DNA of 64,000 bases from positions 34,343,877-34,407,876 of the forward strand of contig CM054061.1 in assembly GCA_028641055.1 (NCBI GenBank). Reading direction: 5' to 3'. The notes under the pieces are model-generated. The model did not search any database, was not told where the DNA came from, and was given only the letters and a program-made list of their open reading frames with translations. Positions 22,707 to 32,059 of this stretch are shown one piece after another. Numbering within the stretch: position 1 is the first letter of the stretch; the number at the start of each line of letters is the position of its first letter. This DNA is from Alopecurus myosuroides (Eukaryota; Streptophyta; Magnoliopsida; Poales; Poaceae). The position numbers were made by a program, and so were the translations under genes.

Positions 22707-23470
22707 TATGACTCTTGAGGAAGAGCATGATGGTGGAGTTTCTCTAGAAGATGAACTTGAATCTATTGAATCAACCCATAATGAACTTGTCTCTAAAATC
22801 ATTAAGGAACGTGATCTTGCTATTGCTAAATATAAAAAGGCTAAAAAGGATAAAGTCGAGTTTGGGGTTGGTCATGGTAAACTAACCGAGGAGTTTGAAA
22901 AGCTAACCAATGCCCACAAAGCTTTGGAGAGCCAACACTCATCCCTCAAAGAGTTGCATGAACAACTGCAAACTCAACTTACTCAATCTAACCACCCTAG
23001 CACCTCTACTTCTTCTTGTGATCATGCAAATATTATTGAGGAAAATGCTAGGTTGAAGGATGAGCTAGCAAGGATTAAGTGCAAAAGCCCTCAAGTTGAG
23101 AAGGTTGTGTTAGCCACCCCACAAGTGGTTGCCTCTAGCCCAAACGCGGTCATTGCTAGACCACAATTGAGTGCTCCAAGACAACAAGTGGGTAAGCAAG
23201 GTCTTGGCTATATAGCCAAGAAGAAGAACAAGAAGAAGAACCAACACTGTGCTTCGGGTGGTATTGTCATTAGGGACAACACTACTCGTAGCGCACCCGC
23301 TCAAGCCAACAATGATGCCTCGAGTAGTAGTGTCATGAGGGACAACACTACTCGTAGCACCTCCGCGGGAACTAACAATCCACACCATTTCTTATATGTT
23401 GATTATTATGGTGTTGTGCAAGCTAAATATGTTGGTCCAATTGAGGGGTTCATTGACTACACTAACACCG
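22707..23470 (+). pseudogene. Copia (Sirevirus-like) gag fragment interrupted by E2 and a tandem array
   Basis: About 250 codons are open. They hold a long coiled coil (ERDLAIAKYKKAKKDK; HKALESQHSSLKELHEQL), then NIIEENARLKDELARIK and a Lys/Asn-rich patch after GLGYIAKKK. This resembles the long gag region downstream of the zinc knuckle in grass Sirevirus-type copia elements; the assignment rests on resemblance only. E2 cuts its 5' side and the tandem array replaces its 3' side after FIDYTN. No protease, integrase or RT of the same element is in the window. Confidence 0.6.
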
Positions 23471-23473
23471 GGG

Positions 23474-26400
23474 CTAGGGTATCTCCGGAGAGGGGATCCG
23501 GAGCGTCGGGATCCCACCTAAACCAATGCTTTGCCATGCCATGTGTGTTACAGTGTATCATGGGTGTTGGGTGCCAAAGATACCATCACTCTCTGTGTTG
23601 GGGCCTCACCGATGTCGGATTCGCTCTCGCGGGTTCCAGGACTGCTCACACCCCGAAACTCCCGGATCTGACGTAACGGGGGGAATCTTGCAAGGAGGTG
23701 GGCCCTACCATTGTCAAGGGTGTTCCTTTGGCCTAGCATGACACAACCAAGCAACTAGTTCCACTTTTCTACCCACTTCGGGCTCACGCAGAGGGGGCTA
23801 GACGCCGGTTCCGTCTTTTTCTACACCGGGACTAGGGTATCTCCGGAGAGGGGATCCGGAGCGTCGGGATCCCACCTAAATCAATGCTTTGCCATGCCAT
23901 GTGTGTTAGAGTGTATCATGGGTGTTGGGTTCCAAAGATACCATCACTCTCTGTGTTGGGGCCTCACCGACGTCGGATTCTCTCTCGCGGGTTCTAGGAC
24001 TGCTCACACCCCTAAACACCCGGATCTGACGTAACGGGGGGATCTTGCAAGGAGGTGGGCCCTACCATTGTCAAGGGTGTTCATTGGGCCTAGCATGACA
24101 CAACCAAGCAACTAGTTCCACTTTGCTACCCACTTCCGGCTCACGCAGAGTGCGCTAGACGCCAGTTCTGTCTTTTTCTACACCGGGGCTAGGGTATCTC
24201 CGGAGAGGGGATCCGGAGCGTCGGGATCCCACCTAAACCAATGTTTTGCCATACCATGTGTGTTAGAGTGTATCATGGGTGTTGGGTTCCAAAGATACCA
24301 TCACTCTCTGTGTTGGGGGCTCATCGACGTCGGATTCTCTCTCGCGGGTTCCAGGACTGCTCACACCCCTAAACTCCCGGATCTGACGTAACGGGGGGAT
24401 CTTGCAATTAGGTGGGACCTACCATTGTCAAGTGTGTTCCTTGGGCCTATCATGACACAACCAAGAAACTAGTTCCACTTTGTTACCCACTTCCGGCTCA
24501 CGTAGAGGGGGCTAGACGTCGGTTCCGTCTTTTTCTACACCGGGGCTAGGGTATCTCCGGAGAGGGGATCCGGAGCGTCGGGATCCCACCTAAACTAATG
24601 CTTTGCCATGCCATGTGTGTTAGAGTGTATCATGGGTGTTGGGTTCCAAAGATACCATCACTCTCTGTGTTGGGGCCTCACCGACGTCGGATTCTCTCTC
24701 GCGGGTTCCAGGACTGCTCACACCCCTGAACACCCGGATCTGACGTAACGGGGGGGGGGGGATCTTGCAAGGAGGTGGGCCCTACCATTGTCAAGGGTGT
24801 TCCTTGGGCCTAGCATGACACAACCAAGCAACTAGTTCCACTTTTCTACACACTTCCGGCTCACGCAGAGGGGGCTAGACGCCGGTTCCTTCTTTTTCTA
24901 CACCGGGGCTAGGGTATCTCCGGAGAGGGGATCCGGAGCGTCGGGATCCCACCTAAACCAATGCTTTGACATGCCATGTGTGTTAGAGTGTATCATGGGT
25001 GTTGGGTGCCAAAGATACCATCACTCTCTGTGTTGGGGCCTCACCGACGTCGGATTCTCTCTCGCGGGTTCCAGGACCGCTCACACCCCGAAACTTCCGG
25101 AACGGGGGGAACCTTGAAATTAGGTGGGCCCTACCATTGTCAAGGGTGTTCCTTTGGACTAGCATGACACAACCAAGCAACTAGTTCCACTTTGCTACCC
25201 ACTTCCGGCTCACGCAGAGGGGGCTGGACGCCGGTTCCGTCTTTTTCTACACCGGGGCTAGGGTATCTCCGGAGAGGAGATCCGGAGCGTCGGGATCCCA
25301 CCTAAACCAATGTTTTGCCATGCCATGTGTGTTAGAGTGTATCATGGGTGTTGGGTTCCAAAGATACCATCACTCTCTGTGTTGGGGGCTCATCGACGTC
25401 GGATTCTCTCTCGCGGGTTCCAGGACTGCTCACACCCCTAGACTCCCGGATCTGACGTAACGGGGGGATCTTGCAATTAGGTGGGTCCTACCATTGTCAA
25501 GTGTGTTCCTTGGGCCTATCATGACACAACCAAGCAACTAGTTCCACTTTGCTACCCACTTCCGGCTCACGTAGAGGGGGCTAGACGTCGGTTTCGTCTT
25601 TTTCTACACCGGGGCTAGGGTATCTCCGGAGAGGGGATCCGGAGCGTCGGGATCCCACCTAAACTAATGCTTTGCCATGCCATGTGTGTTAGAGTGTATC
25701 ATGGGTGTTGGGTTCCAAAGATACCATCACTCTATGTGTTGGGGCCTCACCGACGTCGGATTCTCTCTCGCGGGTTCCATGACTGCTCACACCCCTAAAC
25801 ACCCGGATCTGACGTAACGGGGGGATCTTGCAAGGAGGTGGGCCCTACCATTGTCAAGGGTGTTCCTTGGGCCTAGCATGACACAACCAAGAAACTAGTT
25901 CCACTTTGCTACACACTTCCGGCTCACGCAGAGGGGGCTAGACGCCGGTTCCGTCTTTTTCTACACCGGGGCTAGGGTATCTCCGGAGAGGGGATCCGGA
26001 GCGTCGGGATCCCACCTAAACCAATGCTTTGACATGCCATGTGTGTTAGAGTGTATCATGGGTGTTGGGTGCCAAAGATACCATCACTCTCTGTGTTGGG
26101 GCCTCACCGACGTCGGATTCTCTCTCGCGGGTTCCAGGACCGCTCACACCCCGAAACTTCCGGAACGGGGGGAACCTTGCAATTAGGTGGGCCCTACCAT
26201 TGTCAAGGGTGTTCCTTTGGCCTAGCATGACACAACCAAGCAACTAGTTCCACTTTGCTACCCACTTCCGGCTCACGCAGAGGGGGCTGGACGCCGGTTC
26301 CGTCTTTTTCTACACCGGGGCTAGGGTATCTCCGGAGAGGGGATCCGGAGCGTCGGGATCCCACCTAAACCAATGCTTTGCCATGCCATGTGTGTTAGAG

Positions 26401-27475
26401 TGTATCATGGGTGTTTGGTTCCAAAGATACCATCACTCTCTGTGTTGGGGCCTCGCCGACGTCGGATTCTCTCTCGCGGGTTCCAGGACTGCTCACACCC
26501 CTAAACACCCGGATCTGACGTAACGGGGGGGGGGGATCTTGCAAGGAGGTGGGCCCTACCATTGTCAAGGGTGTTCCTTTGGCCTAGCATGACACAACCA
26601 AGCAACTAGTTCCACTTTGCTACCCACTTCCGGCTCACGCAGAGGGGGCTGGACGCCGGTTCCGTCTTTTTCTACACCGGGGCTAGGGTATCTCCGGAGA
26701 GGGGATCCGGAGCGTCGGGATCCCACCTAAACCAATTCTTTGCCATGCCATGTGTGTTAGAGTGTATCATGGGTGTTGGGTTCCAAAGATACCATCACTC
26801 TCTGTGTTGGGGCCTCACCGACGTCGGATTCGCTCTCGCGGGTTCCAGGACTGCTCACACCCCGAAACTCCCGGATCTGACGTAACGGGGGGAATCTTGC
26901 AAGGAGGTGGGCCCTACCATTGTCAAGGGTGTTCCTTTGGCCTAGCATGACACAACCAAGCAACTAGTTCCACTTTGCTACCCACTTCGGGCTCACGCAG
27001 AGGGGGCTAGACGCCGGTTCCGTCTTTTTCTACACCGGGGCTAGGGTATCTCCGGAGAGGGGATCCGGGGCGTCGGGATCCCACCTAAACCAATGCTTTG
27101 CCATGCCATGTGTTTTACAGTGTATCATGGGTGTTGGGTGCCAAAGATACCATCACTCTCTGTGTTGGGGCCTCACCGACGTCGGATTCGCTCTCGCGGG
27201 TTCTAGGACTGCTCACACCCCTAAACTCCCGGATCTGACGTAACGGGGGAAATCTTGCAAGGAGGTGGGCCCTACCATTGTCAAGGGTGTTCCTTTGGCC
27301 TAGCATGACACAACCAAGCAACTAGTTCCACTTTGCTACCCACTTCGGGCTCACGCAGAGGGGGCTAGACGCCGGTTCCGTCTTTTTCTACACCGGGGCT
27401 AGGGTATCTCACGCAGAGGGGATCCGAAGCGTCGGGATCCCACCTAAACCAATGTTTTGCCATGCCATGTGTCAA
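23474..27475. repeat. Tandem array of a 349-363 bp (modal 357) unit
   Basis: The anchor CTAGGGTATCTC recurs at 23474, 23832, 24189, 24546, 24909, 25258, 25615, 25972, 26321, 26683, 27041 and 27399, giving eleven full units and a partial one. Each unit has two GGATCC sites near its start. Units 3-5 and 6-8 share the same variants in the same order, including a 349-bp third unit, so they form a trimeric higher-order repeat. Scattered 60-70 codon frames inside are repeat artefacts. The last unit is internally deleted. Confidence 0.95.
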
Positions 27476-27641
27476 GGGTGTTCCTTGGGACTAACATGAC
27501 ACTTGAACACACACCACTACGATTATTTTTGAATTTTACGACTAGATTGAAATTCCAAGGAAGAGGGATACACGACAGTGGATCTAAACATTCTAGGATA
27601 CATGGACAAACCATTTGTCCCAGCCATCTTGTGGCTCAGGT
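27476..27641. other. Junction between the 357-bp array and E4
   Basis: There is no gene. The left terminus of E4 was not found here: the only CACTAC (about 27511) does not continue like the E4 end. The sequence is probably deletion-derived. Confidence 0.4.
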
Positions 27642-28175
27642 CTAGTCATACTCCTGCCTAGGCGTATAATACATGTACTCGTAGTCGTCGAAGTCGCCGC
27701 CGCCGTCGTCGCTGTCGTCGGATGGGGGCTGAAATGTCAATGGGGGAGCACGCCTGGACTGCGGGTAGCGCAGGCGGGGGTTATCGCCGTTCCTTATGTA
27801 GTTCATGACGCCCTGGAGAGTCCGGCCGTGCCACCACAGCCGACGACCAGCCTCGTTGAAGTTCGAAGGAGGCGGGCCGTCCCCCTCGTACCTAGCGAGC
27901 GCCCTCTCACGCCGATTGAAGAAGAAGATGTCCCAACCTGCGCGGTAGTTGGGATCCCATTGGGGATACGTCCTCTGCGCCGGTGTCAGCTCGAAGTAGT
28001 AGTGGTTCGTGATGGCCGCCCGGCGCGCCAGACCTCGAGGGACAGGAGGGACCGGCACGCCTCCGGCGCTCAGCATCCACCCGGCGGGGACGCCGTACCC
28101 GGGAGGGCAGGGGTAGTTCGAGGCGCAGAGCTCCTCCGCCTCCGAGTAGGTTATAGTGGGTACGGTGGAAGACAT
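27642..28175 (-). CDS. E4-encoded protein of unknown function (GW / VPVPPVP family)
   Basis: This is a 177-residue frame starting at the ATG 28175-28173, about 70 bp below a TATA box. I do not recognise a named domain. Residues about 26-42 (PAGWMLSAGGVPVPPVP) match a segment of the E5 protein at 48299 (PDGWHLNPQRIPVPPVP). Both then continue with Arg-rich sequence, aromatic residues (DPNYRAGWDIFFF) and an acidic tail (SDDSDDGGGDFDDYEY). The frame is uninterrupted. Its place between the element body and the subterminal repeats suggests that it is element cargo. It may be transposon-amplified rather than host-derived. Confidence 0.6.
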   Translation of the reverse strand: MSSTVPTITYSEAEELCASNYPCPPGYGVPAGWMLSAGGVPVPPVPRGLARRAAITNHYYFELTPAQRTYPQWDPNYRAGWDIFFFNRRERALARYEGDGPPPSNFNEAGRRLWWHGRTLQGVMNYIRNGDNPRLRYPQSRRAPPLTFQPPSDDSDDGGGDFDDYEYMYYTPRQEYD

Positions 28176-28243
28176 GGAAGAGTTGGCGCGAAGAAATGGA
28201 AGAGTGATGGGTTGTAGATATGTGCTAACCAAGCTAGATGCAT

Positions 28244-28260
28244 GTGTGTTTATATAGTGA
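28244..28260 (-). promoter_or_regulatory. TATA box of the E4 gene
   Basis: On the minus strand CTATATAAACACAC lies about 70-80 bp upstream of the ATG, a normal plant TATA position once a short 5' UTR is allowed. Confidence 0.6.
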
Positions 28261-28385
28261 GAAATGGAGGGAAGAAGCACACGGATCGTGTGTTTTCTTC
28301 GAGGTCTTCCGAGCCGTTGGATCTTTCAAGTGATTGTGAGCCGTTGGATCCAATGTGTGCACACGGATTGTGTGCTTCTTTCACT

Positions 28386-29070
28386 TCTTTGCCGAGTATG
28401 AGCCTGCAAGACACTCGGCAAACAGACAAACAGGACGGGGATAGTTGACGCGAAAATTTGGCCGTCTATATGCCGAGTCTCCCTTCCAGAGGCACTCGGC
28501 AAAGTTTAAACTGGGGGGCGGGAAGCAGTGGCGCGAATCGAAATGTTTGGTGCCAATATGTATGCCGAGTATCTCCTTGCAGGCACTCGGCAAAGTTTCA
28601 AACTAGGGGGCGGGGAGAAGTGGCGCGAAGCGAAATGTTTGGTGGCAATAAGTACGCCGAGTCTCCGTAACGGAGGCACTCGGCAAAGCTCCAAAATAAA
28701 AAAAACCTGTTCTTCGCCGAGTCCACGTAACGGCGACACTCGGCAAAGTACAAGCGACTGTGCTGCACGTACGGAAGCGCCACGTGGCTTTTCTTATTGC
28801 CGAGTTTGTGTCTTTGCCGAGTGTCTTTTGAACTTTGCCGATGCGTTTATTGTTTGCCGAGTGTTGGCTGCAGGGGACACTCGGCAGAGGCACGTACTGC
28901 CGAGTGACAATTGTTTGCCGAGTGCTTGTGGCAGGGTACACTCGGCAAACGATGTTAATGCCGAGTGTATTTTGTACGCCGAGTGTTTGGGTTTTCTTCT
29001 CGGCTTCGAGCCTGTTTCGCCGAGTATCCCGAGATACGGCACTCGGCATAGTGCTGGATACTCGGCGGAG
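28386..29070. repeat. E4 subterminal repeats (TGCCGAGTG / CACTCGGCAAA)
   Basis: About 20 copies in both orientations run to the terminus. Many lie as facing pairs 15-25 bp apart that could form hairpins. Confidence 0.9.
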
Positions 29071-29088
29071 TTGTATTTTCCAGTAGTG

Positions 29089-29938
29089 AGTGGGGGGTAA
29101 CTCGGTATGAAAGGTAAAGTTTTCTCCTGCTCTAATCAGCCATAGACCATTGGGAGCTACTCCTACTTTATTTTGTGATCATAAGGGGAAAAAATCGAAC
29201 TAGCATCTAATGCACCGCGTAGCAAGATTTACGTTACAAGGCAAAAAAAATCTAATGCGTATCTGGTGAAACCATAGGCCGTAGCTAGACTTTGCATCCG
29301 CCCGGGCAGTGGGTAGAGAGATGATAGGTAAACGATTAACCCTCTAAATTAGTTCTAGGATCGCCACTGCATGCATAGAGGATGGACTGAAAGTACATGC
29401 ATGGTTGGTGAGGTCAGCACACGGTCATGATGTGGAAAGCGATTTCAAATCTGCACCCCGAGCACGCCACAAAGCTACCTTCCGAATTTCTCTTGCTCGG
29501 CAACCGAGAAGTTCACAAACTTTTAACTTGGATAAAGTCCATGAGGTAAATGCACAAATCAGAGTGCTCACATCGTGAGCTACGGACCGGTCAGTTGTCT
29601 CACGTCCATGCATGCGAGTGCGACCTCATCGTTTCCCCATATGCGCGCGGTTCTTGCTGAAAATAAATCATGCGACCTCACCTTTTTCCACATAGGTACG
29701 CGTTCGAGATAAATTGAGCGTCGTGTTGCCGGTAGTTTGTACTTAATGTGTTTCTATCCAGGGAGCACCTTCTTTTAAAATTCACACATAAGATGCATTA
29801 ATTTCTTAAGCGATATCCTCGGTCTGGAAAATGACTTAATTGTAGCAGTACAATGAAGGACACCTCTTATTTAGTCTAGTAGTACAAAAAATATATGTTC
29901 TCCAATTTTCAGTGCCAATATGGAAACAGAGGGAAATT
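29089..29938. other. Upstream region of Lhcb copy A (left part)
   Basis: It matches 46217-47110, the upstream region of copy B, over most of its length with small indels. No coding content. From 29529 onward it also belongs to the 1-kb tandem duplication. It ends at the LINE1 target site AACAGAGGGAAATT (29925-29938). Confidence 0.8.
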
Positions 29939-30525
29939 TTTTTTGAGGAAAACAACGGAGGGCGAAAGGCCCACCTGAAATTTTTGTATTAATTGTAACA
30001 CAAAGGGACTTTTACAAGGGGGGGGGGGGGGGGGTGGTGGGGGTGTTCTCTTTTTTACAGTCAGCCTGACATCACATCGCACCAAGATAGGAGCGGGCTA
30101 CAGTCCAGGCTGCGGGGCGCCCTAGACACCCACAAAAGGAGGTGTTCACGGACGACCTTGAAGAATTCCGAGGTGGTTGTATCCAAGCCGTCAAACACCC
30201 GACGATTCCGGGTCTTCCAGCTGATCCAGAGCAGGAGGGCTCCGGCGGTCGAGCGTAGCGGGGTAGGCCAGCCTGCGTAGGTGGCCATGAAGTCGTCGAG
30301 TAGAGATTCCAGGTCAGGACCAGCCGATGGGATGGAGCAGGCAGCCCAAATCCTCTGCATCCGGGGACATCCAACGAACAGGTGCTGTATATCCTCCGGA
30401 ACCCCGGGGCAGAAAGGGCAGTCCGGGGATCGCAGGACCCCGAGGCGATGCAGGCGAGCCCGGGTCCTTGTCCGTTTGTGGCGAAGGATCCACACGAAGA
30501 CTCTGACTTTAACCGGACAGAAGTT
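29529..30525. repeat. 1-kb tandem duplication, first copy
   Basis: This copy runs from TGGATAAAGTCC through the LINE1 insertion site and into the LINE1 3' part, stopping at CGGACAGAAGTT. The second copy is 30528-30560 plus 36280-37237, split by LINE2. The lengths are 997 and 991 bp; the 6-bp difference equals the difference in one G-run (17 versus 11). The junction has two extra bases (TG). Confidence 0.92.
29939..30525 (-). pseudogene. LINE1 3' fragment created by the tandem duplication
   Basis: This is a duplicate of LINE1 36657-37237, holding the last 155 or so codons of ORF2 including the zf-RVT Cys residues (CPFCPGVPEDIQHLFVGC) and the 3' UTR. Because it carries no TSD of its own and ends at the duplication junction, it is not an independent 5'-truncated insertion. 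Confidence 0.9.
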
Positions 30526-30838
30526 TGTGGATAAAGTCCATGAGGTAAATGCACAAATCATTAGGACGCGCACACGTCGAGAATACGTATGACCTAACCG
30601 CCCCAGGCGATTAGGGTTTCCGACTCCGCCGGTGACTCGTCTCCGGCGTGAGATCTAGCGTTCGAAGAATCAACGGAGTCGACTCCGACCAGGTCTCGAT
30701 CGGGAGTGGAGGAGTTAAAGGCTGGTGCCCGTGGGCAAACAGAAACAGATCGGCGGAAGGCAGTTTTGATCGGGAACGGAGGAACTCTATTCTGGGTGTT
30801 CGCTGATCGCAAGGAAGTACGAGTTCGACTATTTCAAG

Positions 30839-32059
30839 ATGGCGTCCAGGTCCTCTTCGGCGGACGGAATCCATGAAGGAGGAACCAGGAAAGGAGATAG
30901 CGATGAAGCCCTAGCCCGTGCGTTACAGAATCTAGAACTACGGGAAGGGGAGTTGGATGACGTCTTCATCGGAGACGATGATCTGAAGGATCTGCAAAAG
31001 GATGCTCGATGGCTAGCGGTAGCACGGGTTCATACAGCAAAACCAGTTTCGGCAGCGGCAGTCTTCGATACCCTCAGAGGAATTTGGGGGCTAGCACATG
31101 AACCAGAGATGAGGGAAGTCGATGACAACCTTTTCACCTTCAAATTCTTCTGCTTAGGGGACTGGAACAAAGTAATGTTACAAGGCCCTTGGCTATACAA
31201 AAAATTGGTGGTGGTAATAGCTGAATATGATGGATTATGCAACCCCAAAGAAGTGAAGCTTGAGAGAGCGTTGGTCTGGGCTCAAATTCATGCAATTCCT
31301 GAATTATATCGTGTGAACAAAGTGGTTGATGAGCTTGCTAGGAGAATTGGAAAGGTTTCAAGTGTGGAGATGAAACCAACACGCTATTTTGAAGGTGATT
31401 ATGTCCGGGTTCGAGCAAGCATTGATGTTCGAGCACCGCTCATTAGATTTGTTCCGATCAATGTGGGAGGGAAGAGAGATCTCCTACATGTGAAATATGA
31501 AAAGATTGGATACTTCTGTGATGTTTGTGGAATTATGGGCCATGATATGGAGGAATGCGGTGACGGTGTTCATGATCCAGCAACACTACAATATGGCAAA
31601 TGGTTGTTTGCTAAAAGAAGAGCCCAAGTTAATCAATATGCGTATAGAGGAGGTTTTTCAGGAAGGATGGGTGGAAGAGGCAGAGGTAGAGAGACCGAAT
31701 TCTCGGCTAGAAAAAGGAGCTCCGCGGATATGGAAGAAGATATTGAGGATGTGAGTGATACAGCTTCGAGCCCACTTAAAAAAGGAGATGATATGGGTAT
31801 AGGTGCTATCTCGGCAGGAAGATCAACAGGTCCAAATGCAGCATTGAGACTCAATTTCGATGAAGTGCTACCTATCAAAGGGAAGGATACAGTGGCATGT
31901 CCGGTTGGTTCCTCCAAGGAAGCGACTCCTCCTCTACCACAAAGCTATACTGTGGTCAGACAACCGAAGAAATCTAAGAAGTCAGGTGATAACAATACCT
32001 CAGCGTCAGTGGATAGCAGATCGGCGGCTCCCTCCGAGGGAGACCGCCGGGAGCAATGA
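30839..32059 (+). CDS. LINE2 ORF1: RNA-binding protein (DUF4283-type plus zinc knuckle)
   Basis: A 406-residue protein that would bind LINE RNA in the ribonucleoprotein particle. The N-terminal half (about residues 60-200: ARVHTAKPVSAAAVFDTLRG, FKFFCLGDWNKVMLQGPW) fits the DUF4283 family of plant LINE and LINE-derived proteins. A CX2CX4HX4C knuckle starts at residue 227 (CDVCGIMGHDMEEC). The C-terminal third is Gly/Arg-rich and then Ser/Lys-rich. The frame is intact, and its stop codon overlaps the ORF2 start. Confidence 0.9.
   Translation: MASRSSSADGIHEGGTRKGDSDEALARALQNLELREGELDDVFIGDDDLKDLQKDARWLAVARVHTAKPVSAAAVFDTLRGIWGLAHEPEMREVDDNLFTFKFFCLGDWNKVMLQGPWLYKKLVVVIAEYDGLCNPKEVKLERALVWAQIHAIPELYRVNKVVDELARRIGKVSSVEMKPTRYFEGDYVRVRASIDVRAPLIRFVPINVGGKRDLLHVKYEKIGYFCDVCGIMGHDMEECGDGVHDPATLQYGKWLFAKRRAQVNQYAYRGGFSGRMGGRGRGRETEFSARKRSSADMEEDIEDVSDTASSPLKKGDDMGIGAISAGRSTGPNAALRLNFDEVLPIKGKDTVACPVGSSKEATPPLPQSYTVVRQPKKSKKSGDNNTSASVDSRSAAPSEGDRREQ

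Larger units (their letters stand above)
27642..29088. mobile_element. E4: partial CACTA element (GCCGAGTG family)
   Basis: The right end at 29088 reads CACTACTGGAAAATAC on the minus strand, with GCCGAGTG/CACTCGGC subterminal repeats inside. One minus-strand gene with a TATA box is present. The left end is missing or unrecognised, so the true left limit is unknown. The flank AGTGGGGGGTAACT at 29089 matches the homologous locus at 46217. Confidence 0.75.

Noticed and set aside
27457..27645. Open frame with DSGS resembling a copia protease motif
   Set aside because: Neither the preceding nor following residues fit the WxxDSGAxxHMT pattern, and the stretch is short.
28386..29070. Facing inverted repeats that look like microRNA precursors
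   Set aside because: Facing copies of subterminal repeats fold into hairpins in all these CACTA families. Without small-RNA data there is no ground for a MIR call.
30018..30034. The 17-base G-run as a regulatory G-quadruplex
   Set aside because: It is a homopolymer in a LINE 3' UTR whose length differs between duplicates, so slippage is the simpler explanation.
29939..30573. An independent 5'-truncated LINE1 insertion
   Set aside because: It has no target duplication of its own. Its right end coincides with the junction of the 1-kb tandem duplication.
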